A DNA stretch of 64,000 bases, taken from contig MCFE01000035.1 of the NCBI GenBank assembly GCA_002104905.1, forward strand, positions 141,624-205,623. Reading direction: 5' to 3'. This DNA comes from Basidiobolus meristosporus CBS 931.73 (taxonomy: Eukaryota > Basidiobolomycota > Basidiobolomycetes > Basidiobolales > Basidiobolaceae). Every line of letters starts with the position of its first letter. Within the stretch, counting starts at the first letter, position 1. Positions 32,449 through 43,624 of this stretch are shown one piece after another. Made by a program: the position numbers and the translations under genes. The notes below the pieces were generated by a model. That model was given only the letters and a program-made list of their open reading frames with translations, ran no database searches and was not told the origin of the DNA.

Positions 32449-34535
32449 CTACACTGCAGCAACCGTTTCTCGAGCTTGTGTAAAGAATAGCCGGGTTTCC
32501 TTGGAACTGACATTCTCGAGTTGGTATTGATTGCCTATGAAAATAAGCTCAATTAGGTTTCACCATATTACACTGGGATTCAATCGTTCTCTGACTAACC
32601 TCTAGGCACGTGGAACTGGCCTCCTGCGGATATTACGAATCTAGTAGTATGAACGGTCACTCTGCAGGCGCCGGATATCACAAAAAATACCTGATACAAT
32701 GGGTGAGCTTATGCTTCGAATGGATCTAACTCTCCTCCAACACTTACCATGGCACTGTCGCCGGAATTCCTCTTGGGCTTCATTCCATTGCATTGTAGCT
32801 TAATGATACCTGAGGACATGAAGTCTTGCTCGCCAAATGTCTTTTCGAACTCGAATGTTTGATTCTTTACGGGCTTGGTGACGATCATATCCTTTGTTAA
32901 GCCGACAACTAAATTGACCAACTTAGAGAAGGGCCTTTACACCGTCTGATGCTAGTAAAATTACCTTGATTGACCACTTCCTGCGTGTACCAGTCGACAA
33001 TGGGGATTTCGTCGATGGGCTCGTCATTGTACTCATCTTCTTCACTTTCCTCGGCGACTATCACCCGCTTGACATTTTTCTTTTTATTGGACCTCTTGGA
33101 CAGTGCCCGGTGCTCCACGGGAATTGTCACGACCTCCTTGACTACAGAAACGACATTGGGCCCTTTGCAAAGAATCAACACAAACATTCGTGTTTGCTCT
33201 ACAGCGTATGCAACCCTACCTGACTTTCGACGACCGTATACAACTCTCTCGTTTCGCCAGAAATCCAATGGCTTGACTTTGGTTCTTCCACTTCTTCTGA
33301 CACCTAGATTGATGTTTAATGAGCCGGCTGTTCTTGGGAAGAAGATGGAACGTACTCACCGATATCGTCTTCTTCGCTTAACGGGGCTCGACTCGAGGGT
33401 TTTGTTCTGACTACTGCTTTCTTTGTAGCAGGCTTGGGGGCGGCTCTGGCTTTTGGCACTATGTTGGCAGTAGGTTAGAATAATGCTTGAGAGATTCGCT
33501 GCTTAGACAGCCGATCCAGTACCTTGCCTGACGCCAGCTGACTTCGGCGGAGAAAGTCGTCTGTGTGGCTGGGACATCTCAGAGTCACTCTCGTGCATAT
33601 CCGGAACATCTTCATCAGATTCTTGGGAGATCTCGATTACTTGATGAGAGCTAGTGGCGAGGTTGGAATTGTCGAAATCATCATCAAGGTCGAGATCTTC
33701 GTCGAACCTAGGACTCTGCTTCAATACAGAAAGGGATTCATCAGGTCCGGAGAGTACAGAGCTTTCCATTGATTGACTCAGACGACTTGGTGTGTCGAAA
33801 TCGTGGCTGGCAAACACTTGAGATAGAGGCTTGTCGTGATACGAATTGGGCGTGCTGGTGACCACCGAACGATATAAGGATGCGGATTTCTTGTTCGCAG
33901 TAATATCAGGCGATTCCATACTATCCTCGAAAATGTGGTGGGGTCTCTTTACGGAGTTGGCACTGCGATTGGCTGGCCTGGGACTTGGAGATTCATGTGG
34001 ATGTTGCTTGACAAAAGATACTGGGCATACCGAGAGGAGGTTAATGTACTACCAGCGTGAAGATCATTCCATTCGAGATATATACCTGACGATTGTTCAG
34101 AATACGCAACTCCGCTCTCTTGGGGGTAGAAAAGTCGAAACAATAATTGTTAGAACTGTGCTCAACACATGTCCACGAAATAGCCACAAACCAGCTGATA
34201 ACTCCATGTCACCGGAATCCCCGAAGGTCGAGTCCAGGTCAGCTTGTTCCTCATGGGTAGTTCGACTCTGCGCGTGCACCCTTGGAATCACTCGCTCCTC
34301 CGCCTCCTCTTCCGAACTTTCAAAGAAGTCGTCAATATTGTCCAGGCCATCTTCGTCTTGCAGGATGTTCTTTCGAATAAGAACACCGGTCTTCCTGTCA
34401 CCGAAAAAAGAAGTTCAGTCGGCAGCTCTACGTAATTTTGGAGCAAACCAAATCTGCTTACCTTCCTCGTACACCGATGTCGGTGAAATGGTTTTCGCGC
34501 TTCTGGCGCTTCTCTCTCGGCTTGACAGAGTTCAT
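32449..34535 (-). CDS. MIF2: Inner-kinetochore protein CENP-C/Mif2
   Basis: Ten exons on the minus strand: 34535-34462, 34394-34203, 34116-34086, 34006-33523, 33458-33360, 33303-33220, 33162-32965, 32908-32748, 32690-32600, 32534-32449. Total 1500 nt (499 aa). The N-terminal Mif2 block (about 18-52) reads D-I-G-V-R-G-R-K-T-G-V then D-E-D-G-L-D-N-I-D-D-F-F. An acidic Ser-rich middle follows. The CENP-C motif about 307-321 is F-W-R-N-E-R-V-V-Y-G-R-R-K-S-G, which binds the CENP-A nucleosome. The C-terminal cupin dimerisation domain (about 405-495) has V-F-F-V-I-S-G and G-G-Q-F-H-V-P-R-G-N-Q-Y. It should bridge centromeric nucleosomes and the outer kinetochore. The intron at 33163-33219 is 57 nt with no stop, so the frame also reads through; removal brings S-G-P-N-V-V together, as in homologues. 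Confidence 0.93.
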
Positions 34536-34913
34536 ATTGGGTTAGCTGTAGGTGCACTTAGTCGAGGATGGTTCACTTTGGTGTTGGAAGCTGTATTTGC
34601 CGCAAGGATAAGCTCGAGCAAGAGTGTCAGTATGTTAGGTCTTAACTCGAAGTAATGGAGTTTATCAATGGAATTCATTTCAACGTAAATAAATCATTCC
34701 ATTGGTGAGATGGAAACAATAATATTGACATCGAGTGAGGCCTGATTATTTGATCTATATCGCCAGCATGATGGATAAATAATTGGCATACTTTTATTAC
34801 TAATACAGGTAACATTTATACAAAGATTGGCTTGCAACTTAACCAACAAATCACAAGTGCATTCTATAACTTGGATTCTGTTGCCGGGGTATTTCGGTGA
34901 CTTCCTTGCTGAA
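34536..34913. promoter_or_regulatory. Intergenic: CENP-C upstream region and Net1-like gene 3' end
   Basis: 378 bp, AT-rich, between the CENP-C start codon and the stop codon of the next minus-strand gene. Nothing else was recognised. Confidence 0.4.
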
Positions 34914-37403
34914 TCAAGCATCTCTAGCTAGTTGGAATAGGGCTGACTTGCGCTTGTTTCTACCTTTTGATTTCTGGCCTGCCAGTCGAACATTGAATTG
35001 AGGTGTTTTGGCAACCGATTTCTCGGTATCACTATCACTATCGTCAGAGCTACTGCTGTCACTGTCATCTGCTTGCTCTTCCTCCGAGGAGGAAGATGAG
35101 GCATCCATAGGTTCTGTGCGATGCTTAGAAATAGAAGGGGCCACACCACCAGCAATAGCTGAAGTTTTCGCCGCCAAATTGCTTAGCTTCGCTGATGCGG
35201 CAATTTGCCGAAGGGAGGAGAACGCGGGGTTTTGATAAGGAGTATACATCTGTGACGCTTTTGAGATGCTCGTGTTCGGAGTTGCCACACTGGCTGGTGT
35301 TTTCTTGGGAGCTGTGTCGTCATCAGAAGAGTCATCGCTGCTAGAGCTACCATCCGAACCACTATCAGAGCTGCTTGCAACCGGCTCTGGAGTCGGTTTC
35401 CCACTATTTGATTTAGCTGGAGTAAGCACCGAGTTCGTTGGGGTCTGTTTGATCGACTCTTTGCGAACCGGAGTGCTTTGAGCAATCACTGGCGACGCAG
35501 TACCACTATTCACCCTGGTTAACGCGGGTGATTTCTTGCTGGGCATAATAACCGGGGGAACGCGTGATTGTTGTGGCTCTCTGAGGTCTCCATCTTCATC
35601 CTCATCTTCATCAGCACCAAGCAATAAACGTCCCATCATACGACCAGCCTCAACGCCAATAGCATCTCTCATTTGGACCCCGTAGGTACTAGTATGCTTA
35701 TTATCCATATGTGGGTCAGAATGCACAGGAGTAGGAGTTTGAGGAAGCATAACTGGATTCACTACTTTCATTTGAACTTGCTCTGTAGCAGTGGTATCAG
35801 CTTTTGCTTGTGCCCCAGTCTTGTTGTTTTGCGTCTTGTCGGCAGATACAGTTTTCTTATTATTTACCTTGGTTGCTTGGGGTGAGGGTGGTGATCCAGC
35901 GCTTCCGGTTTCTTGACCTCCGGTAGCAGCAGCATTAACCACGGCTTTCTCATCAACCCTCGTCTCCGTAGCGGTGGGCACTTTGTTGACGGTAGGCTTC
36001 GGATTCACTTTTGGAGAGGCGACAGCTTCGGTTTTGGCTTTTTTCTGAAGGTTCGTGGGCTCCTTTTTTGAGTTAGGCGCCTCAGGTTTCGAGGTACCAT
36101 TACTCACAGGCTGATGTGACTGCTTTTTCCCAACTTCACCTTTGGCTGGCTGTGAAGCACCAAGTAGCTTCTCGTTTCCTTTGGATGCTTCAGTAACGTT
36201 GTTTCCTGTAGTCAATTTACGTTTGTTACTCTCAGTGGGTTTTTCATTCTGTCGGGATTCCTCAGCAGTCTTGGTACTGCCGCCCTCGACCACAGTGTCC
36301 TTTTGTCTCTGATTCGATTGTACTTGCTGTTTGGTAGTATTCGGTTTAGGCTCGTTGGCCTTCACAGCTGGAGAAACTTGTGGTGGAGTGTTCTTCGCAT
36401 TTTTACCTTTCGCTTGCGTCTCTACCTTTTGTGACGGTTGTACTGGTTGGGCTTTGTTGGTGGCAACACTTGCATTTTTCTTCTGCGTTTCCTGATTTGG
36501 TTGCTTCTTGGGTTGATCTACGATGGCAGAAGCACCACTCTTAGGTGCAGCTTTTGTTTGTGACTGCTTGTTATTTTGGGCTTCAGCCTTCTCGGTACTC
36601 TTCTTTGTTGTGGCTGGAGTGTTTTTCTGGGTTTGGGGTGTCACATTTCCAGGCTGATTCGATTTCTCCTTTGGCTCAACATTGTTCACAGCCTGCGGGC
36701 CATTGGAAATCTTTTTCGATATGGTATCATTTTGAGGGACTTTAGGAGAGTTTTCTACATCCATTGGGGTGGCCTCGGTATTTGCAGCATTCTGATTCTT
36801 CTTCTTGGCTTTCTTCTTCTTTGGTTGTGGTTCAGGTGTTTGCTTGGCCACAGTAGCATTATCGCCAACAGGACTATTTGGATTAGGATTCGAAACGGTT
36901 TGCTTGTCTGTATTATTGATCAGAGCTGCTTCGTTTTGGGACTGTTTTCTCTTCTTCTGCTGCTCAGCGCTTGGACTTGGTTTGTTCGAAACTGGGGCAA
37001 CATTGGGTCCATTCTTATTCATTGGGTTGTTAGCAAGGACTGCGTAGACAACATTGCTCTCATCAAATACTTCGGCGACGTGGAAATCATCATCAAGCTC
37101 GCACAAGGAAGAATCGCGAAGGCGGGCGACAGTGGTACAACTAAGTAAGGGTTGAAACGCAAGTTAGAATTATTGAAGATATCCCCTACACACCCGCGAT
37201 TGGCATTACCTGCTATTGGGGTACAATTTCGCGAACATATTTTCAATCTTGCGCCTTACACTCAAGAGGGAGGCGTTACCCTCAGTGAGTAGGAGAAACC
37301 GCTTGACAGGGTTAACCGACCAATCTTTGACCAGCCTCTCCTCCTCAACATTTACGATGTTAACCTGAAGCTTGAATCTCTTGGAAGCTTTGGCTGTAGA
37401 CAT
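34914..37403 (-). CDS. Nucleolar protein with Net1/Dnt1-like N-terminus and long low-complexity tail
   Basis: Two exons, 37403-37210 and 37140-34914, give 742 aa with a 69-nt intron. The first about 115 residues form a compact domain: K-L-Q-V-N-I-V, F-L-L-L, I-E-N-M-F-A-K-L-Y-P-N, then L-R-D-S-S-L-C-E-L-D-D-D-F-H-V-A-E-V-F-D and N-V-V-Y-A-V-L. This matches in order the N-terminal ubiquitin-like domain of the Net1/Tof2 and Dnt1 nucleolar proteins. Those anchor Cdc14 and Sir2 at rDNA in yeast. The remaining about 600 residues are Lys/Gln/Asn/Thr-rich with several acidic Ser clusters (S-S-S-S-E-E-E, S-S-S-D-D-S) alternating with basic runs, as in Nopp140/Srp40-type nucleolar proteins. The C-terminus is basic (K-G-R-N-K-R-K). 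Assignment rests on the N-terminal domain only. Confidence 0.68.
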
Positions 37404-37633
37404 GTTCGTACTTCCTGAAGAAATATGGGGTAAAGGCCAGAGTTTTTGCACAGCCCAACTTTTTTATTGGAGTCTGCCTGAAGGAGTTATTTTTCTTTTT
37501 CAACTTTTATCCAAGTTCAATCACGCATTCCATCAGATCATCTAGGGATTTTTTCACTCCGTCATTGCGAGTATTAAGGCTAAGAAAATCACAATACCAG
37601 ATACCAAGTGTTCCCATTCCACGTTGGTGCGAA

Positions 37634-37975
37634 TTAAACAGAATGGGATGGATTTATGTAGGATTGGCGGATTGCCGGCCGTAAAGGTGGGCTTCTATGA
37701 GGAGTTATCGTGGGACCCTCAGGCCTGACACAGTATATATGTACCATTGGGGTACACAATAAAGGTATAATGATTTTCTCCATTAAACGGATATCCATAT
37801 TCCTTGGATTGCCACGAAACATGAGAATCCAGGAACCCCCCAAAAGTAGTGCTGTTATTTTGACACTGCTTCCGGCTTCAACAACAAATGGCACTTGTGT
37901 ATTGTAGATAGATACAAATGGATCGGCTGTCCCTTTGACCTCGATCCTTGATATCATACACAGCCCTGTGAGCAA
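37634..37975 (-). pseudogene. Possible remnant of a Kre9/KNH-type secreted protein gene
   Basis: An open minus-strand stretch of about 110 codons ends at a TAA near 37634. It contains A-D-P-F-V-S-I-Y-N-T-Q-V-P-F-V-V-E-A-G-S-S-V-K-I and F-R-G-N-P-R-N-M-D-I-R-L. This resembles the N-terminal domain of Ser/Thr-rich GPI-anchored proteins (P-x-x-x-x-x-x-x-x-A-G-x-x-x-x-I then W-x-G-x-P-x-x-x-x-I-x-L). No signal peptide, Ser/Thr region or GPI signal is attached. Further upstream (about 38005-38180) a frame encoding L-D-K-L-L-Y-N-E-N-V-E-N-W-K-E-K looks coding and may join through an intron near 37965-38024, but I could not build a full gene. Confidence 0.3.
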
Positions 37976-39582
37976 CGCGTATTACACTGAAGGGGCTTCA
38001 CCCATTATGCTAACCTTGAGGTACGGCAGGCAACCATGCCCAACCATTCGTAGCGTTCCAGCGCCTTCTCCTTCCAATTCTCCACGTTTTCATTGTATAA
38101 TAGTTTGTCTAAGTCAGGGATCTCAACGCCCCCCAGCATGCTTTAAGAGAATGTTGAATAGACTGTCTTGGCTTCAGAGTAATTGCAAAACTTAAGCTCT
38201 GCGCATTCGCCAGCTGGACAAAAGATTGGCGATCACTACATGAGAGCACAGGATAAAATGCGTCTATTTAGAATACCAACAGGATTGAGTGCTTGAATGA
38301 GAAAAGCGTGGGTGCCTGCGAGAGAAATGCCCAAAGCGCCATTTGATTCTCTCGTAAAATTTGTGGCCAGGTAATATGTCAGCTTAGAGATCGACCGTTA
38401 CCACTAAACACATCATTCAGTATCAATCCAAGATAATTGCAAGACAACGCATCCTACTGTAACGATATCCCATGGATCCAAACTTGGTTAGGGTGCCGAT
38501 AAGCCCAAGTTGTTCGTAGGTGTCTTTACCTAGTGCATTATGCGTGAGGGCTGTACCAGAGCATAGGTAGGGAACACTCGATGAACCTCCAGAACTTACG
38601 GGAGAAACTTTTGACAGTTTTTATCGTTTCTAATATGGGAATGGAGAAGCTTGGGTTGAATAAAACAACTCAATCATAACTGTGCTTCGTAGAAAACTCA
38701 GTTTTCAGAATGTCTTGTAGTAGCCCTGAACTCGCAGGCACTACGTCAGGCGCAAAAATCGTCACTTAAAGAATGAAAAATCTTGTCGAGATTCCCGTAA
38801 TCGAAACTGCCATCCCAAACACTGGAGGAAGTCGAACGCCACGAAACCAACAAGAAAATTCAATTACCTCAAGATTGAATTGACGTTGCACAATAAAAGT
38901 GCTGCGACAAGATTTTGAAGAGTTGGAGTAAGTCAAGAGCAACTTTGATTTTGGTTATGGTACGGCAGGTAAACGACTCATGTTGGCCACTGGTTCAGTG
39001 TCGACCTGGTAAACGGAAAATATATTCGTACCTATGCACGATATCACATTGAATTTTTTTTGTTGACAATCAGTCGAATATATTGAAGATTCGGGTTAGC
39101 CTGTGACCATGTTTGAAATCAATGCATCTAGTGTGTATGCAAAGGCCAAGTGAATTTGTTGAATACGTAATAATGAATTTGTTTACCGCTCAAATGCGGC
39201 CCGTAATCAATGTCACCAATGTTGTTTAACTTCACGATGCTCTACGCACTATTCAAGACGTTGGACTAAACACTAACCGTATCCATCAACAATTAAGGAA
39301 TTAAAAGCTACAAAAATTGATCAAATTGATTTACGGAGTCTATATTCGGTCCAAGAGCCTTTCACTAAACCACCCTTTCTATTTAACTGCTGTATTTCGC
39401 GACTTTAGAGTAAGCGTGAATCCGAATAATCTGTGGCTCATTAAAGTTCTATTTAAAACAACACCAAAACATAGGTACTGTCTCGCTTACAAGACGATTC
39501 TTTGTTGACGAATCGTCAAACTTACATTACTGATTTTTGTCTAACACAGAGGTTATACTTGACGTCTACCCAACTTCTTATG
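37976..39582. other. Intergenic, with possible coding remnants at its left edge
   Basis: Apart from the fragment noted at 38005-38180 I see no gene, tRNA or repeat. The right part is the upstream region of the next plus-strand gene. Confidence 0.35.
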
Positions 39583-42091
39583 GATTCCTCAGACTCACGG
39601 CTTCCCGAATCGCCGAGTACAACCATCCATCCTCTGGAAGTATGCCACCCAAACGATGAGCATGATGTCGACGATGCACACGGCAGTAAGAGTGCTTCGC
39701 AACACACCACAACCGATGCCCCATACACTCATACAAAACTCTCAGGCCCAACACTTTACTACAAAGGAAATCCCGATGTTCAATACTTTGACTCGCGAGT
39801 ACTGAATGATTTCTTCCCCAACCAAGACTTCACCGCTGCCGATCAATTGTTCGACGGAAACAGTTACAAAGGGATTTTTATGGAAGCAAATAGACTTTTA
39901 TACATACTATACGACTGGGCTGTGGCCTTCGACAGGAGACTGAATACCTCGTTTCCAAGCTACAGCACACTAAAAGTACTTAGTATATGGTCGGCCGTTT
40001 TCGTCATGGATGCCATCATTCCTGCGGATTTTAGAGTCGAATGGGGGCTCGCATCCTTGATGTCAGCCGTGGCGTGTGTCAAGGCCTACCAAGCATCTCC
40101 CTCGATATCACTTGCGCTCATCCTCTTTTTGCTTTTCATGGATATCATGATCTGGACTGTAGTCCATCCATTGTTAGATAATGTGGCTCTATATGTTCTG
40201 GCAGATTCTTCGTTTTACTTGTCGATAGCCAGTAGTATTCGAGGGCTCGATTCGTTGTCTTGGCTGATATGTCTTGGGATCTTCTCGGTCGATTTATACG
40301 GAAGATCACTTGGCCCCGCAAGCGGCACTTTATTCGTTCCTATTCATGCTGTGAGCTATGGTGTGTATGTTCTCGCGGCTGAAACGCTATGTCAGATTAT
40401 GGAATGGAAGAACCACCGAATATCTTCGTCTGATATTAGCGTAGAGGAGTCTTACTTGAACCAACGATCCCGTCACCAGTTCCTTCGCATCAACGGCAGT
40501 CATGAGACGGATTCCCAGAGCAACGCGGCCCATCGGACCCAAAAGTATTCACCCCTTCGGAAGCCCCGGAGAATACCCGGCACTATCCGACAACGGCACA
40601 GTGCAGCCCCGGCCCCTATCAGCGATCCAGCCTTTCTCAAAGACGCCAAAAGTGGGAAACAGTCTTCAGATTCTCTTATACGTACCTCGCACGGAGAAGA
40701 AATCCCCAACAGTTTTGATCTATGTATTTCTAGAATCACTCCAGTCTCTGTCACTTTGTATTGGATCCTGCCTGAAACGATCTTACATACTTTGGGTGCC
40801 TCAGGTAAGGCACACGGAGATGATCACAGTCCAGTACCTACAAAAGTATCTACATCTGTCTCGGAAGAGCCAAAAGAAAAGAGCACGGAGAGCAGTTCTT
40901 CTGGAACCTCCGAAGCGGTTGATGGCCCTAGCACTGCAAACGCCTCTATATTGCCCATAGAGGTCAGCAGTATAAAGATCAGGGTCGACAACATGCTCTG
41001 GCAGGACGTTGATGTTAGCGTCGAAGAAGCCAACGCTACTATTCAAGGGCTCAACCCCATTACTGAATACGAAGTCACCATCACTATCATGGGGTACAGA
41101 AGTGCAATATGCCGCTTCTGTACCTCGCCCTCGACTGGTAAGCTGATCTCAATGTCTGAGCTCGCTTCTAGTTAGCACTATCTGACGAATTTGCGTCTTT
41201 CCACAAACAGGTATAGCGGACCATCATGTCGCCACCACAGAAGCACCCATTGTCGAGCCCAAAATAGAAACACATGCCGAGGACGAAAAGAAACCCCGGT
41301 TACCTGATGAGCCCGATCGCTACGCACTCTACCAAACGCTCACGTCCGAATTGAACTTCGAGAAGCAGCAGAAAAAGGAGGCTCTGCTATCTTTAAAGAA
41401 GTTGAAGCGTGATCTTCAGAAGTCCGAAGCACAGCTTCGTAACGAAATCGAGATTCTAAATCGCAATCTCGCCAAATCCAACGCGATGGACGTCCGTTCC
41501 AAGTCGCGAATCCAGTTTCTTCAAGAGCATCTTCGGCAAATGGACGCTCATTCGAAATCGGTAGTCGAGGAGATCGCAGCCGTGAAGCTGGAACAGGCGG
41601 AGATACGTAACCGTATCATCAAAGCTGGTGAAGAGGCGAATGCGTGTAGACAACAACTGAAAGAAGTTGAAAAAGAACTTCAAAAAATAAGCAACGAACA
41701 CGCCAAACAATTGAAGGAGATTCAAGCCAAAAACCAGAAATTGTCTGCCACCCATAAAGAAATCAAAAGCAAGATCCAGGCAATACAAGATACAGAAATC
41801 GTGAACCTTCGGAACCAACTCTCGCGTATCGAAGGGGATATTGCTAATGCATTGACACGCCGTACCGAACTAGCAGCCCGTGAGGATGAAATCTTTGACG
41901 CAGAAAAGCGCACCATTCAAACATATGAGGCAGATTGTAGATTGCTCCGACAAGAAATAGCAGAGGCTGAGAAGCGGGTAGTGATACTTCGAGCAACTAT
42001 GGAAGACGAGGTTAAGTTTGTTAACCAACTGACTATTGAATGCCAAAACCTCCACTCGGTTCAAGCAAGATCGAGAGCCGATTCACTTTGA
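39583..42091 (+). CDS. Membrane protein with fibronectin-III-like domain and long coiled coil (possibly AcrB-like)
   Basis: Exons 39583-41137 and 41211-42091 give 2436 nt (811 aa). The ATG at 39583 (M-D-S-S-D-S) is preferred over an earlier in-frame codon at 39502 with no supporting features. Layout: an acidic/polar N-terminus; a block of about six hydrophobic segments at about 105-280; a basic linker; an FN3-like fold about 385-515 (I-T-P-V-S-V-T-L-Y-W, then I-Q-G-L-N-P-I-T-E-Y-E-V-T-I) interrupted by a Ser-rich loop; then a coiled coil about 560-800 rich in Glu/Lys/Gln with heptad leucines. This resembles fungal AcrB-type ubiquitination-network proteins, which have N-terminal membrane segments and a C-terminal coiled coil. 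I recall that family only in outline, so the name is tentative. The function is unknown. Confidence 0.72.
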
Positions 42092-43624
42092 GTCGTTTGT
42101 CATCTTGTAGATGATTTCTTTCGCTTGTACACAACAAATTGGAGCACTTAACCCATCCCCCGGTTGTTGTTTGCTTTTCAAGCTGAAAACCCGTGCATAA
42201 ATTTTGTCAAATAAATTTCAACCATTCGGAAATTTTCATTCACTTGCTCTCTGAGAAAGTACCTTATCAGTATGCTGGACATCATGGACGAACTGCTACT
42301 CATACTCAAATTCGGTTCTATTTATGGCTATTCGACTACTTGTTTTAGTAGAGAGAAACGCTGGGCAGAGATCACAAATAGGTGATTAGCACCGGTACAC
42401 ATGAATCCGTTCCAACTTGATCCTCTATCGACTTTCGGCCAGTCTGGTGATCTCGGCGATAGCCGAGTCCACCGACAATCGTCGATCCAACAATTACTGG
42501 TGACGAAATTATCTGTTGGGCTATAATCCAAATCCTGTATGATTGAAGTGTAAAACAATATAAATGCATCACTTATTTCTTTCTTATTTCATTAGTTTTA
42601 AATTAAGGGTCATCGGAGAGGATTTCTAATTCTGAAGACACAGGGTGTTATATAAGGGCAGCAAAAATGCCTCAATCCATCTAGGTGTTGGTATTTCAGA
42701 TGGACCCATCTAGAAATGTAAATCCCCACCTCTTGAAGGCTTAATATATTGATGCTTATTAGTCTATTTTAGTTTGACTCATATCTGAACATACTTTAAG
42801 ACCACCACTCACTTGTATTTAACACAAATCCGAGTGGTTGTGACTGATGGGCGGCAGAAACCAATAGCGTAAAGCTCTCAACTATCAACTGATGGAGAGA
42901 TTAATGCTATTGGTTAGATTTCACATCAGCAAATCCTCCCAAGTTAATCAGCTGGGATCAGTGTGATCAGTTCAGATTGGTCCTTCAGCCAGCATAATAT
43001 GAATGTTCCGTTGCAACGCATGGGATTAGCGTTATGAATGCAATGAATAGAGAATAGGATGTTGTTAATATACGCACACTCAGCCGCGAAATGTTTATTT
43101 GCCATCAACACACCCACAGGAGAAATCAACATCAACTCTACGCGTGTCTATGCCACTTAGATGATGACCAGCCTGAAATAAATCTAACGCTAAGACTGGA
43201 GAGCACTGATCCTTTCCAAATTAGCAGCAGCGGAGGGCATCCGCCTCTAGCAGTCTAGTTCGAGTGAATATCACTGAATATGAAATTCAGTTAGGAAAAT
43301 AAGTCAATGCCAATAAGAATTAACAATCGTTTGCGGAAATAGTCCAATCCCAAATGGAATTAAAGGGATCAATAGAAAATCTCCTTTAGCCTGATCCCTT
43401 GAACCGATTGATGTTCGATCCTCTCCTGCCAACAATGCACTTCTTATGCTTACCAATTATTTAGGCTGTGTGTAACATCGCATCCTATATATAAAGCCGA
43501 TGTTTATGGAGCAACAATCATCAATTCAATATTACTTCATAAGCTTGAGTTTTTCTGGGTTTTCGCTTTTCGTGGCGCTTCTACTCCACTAAATCCTACA
43601 CTTCGCTACAACATATACACAAAG
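42092..43624. promoter_or_regulatory. Intergenic with TATA box for the copper ATPase gene
   Basis: TATATATAAA at about 43486-43495 lies about 130 bp before the ATPase start codon and is the best TATA box in the window. The rest of this 1.5-kb stretch is AT-rich with no gene. No canonical Mac1/Cuf1-type copper element was recognised. Confidence 0.45.
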
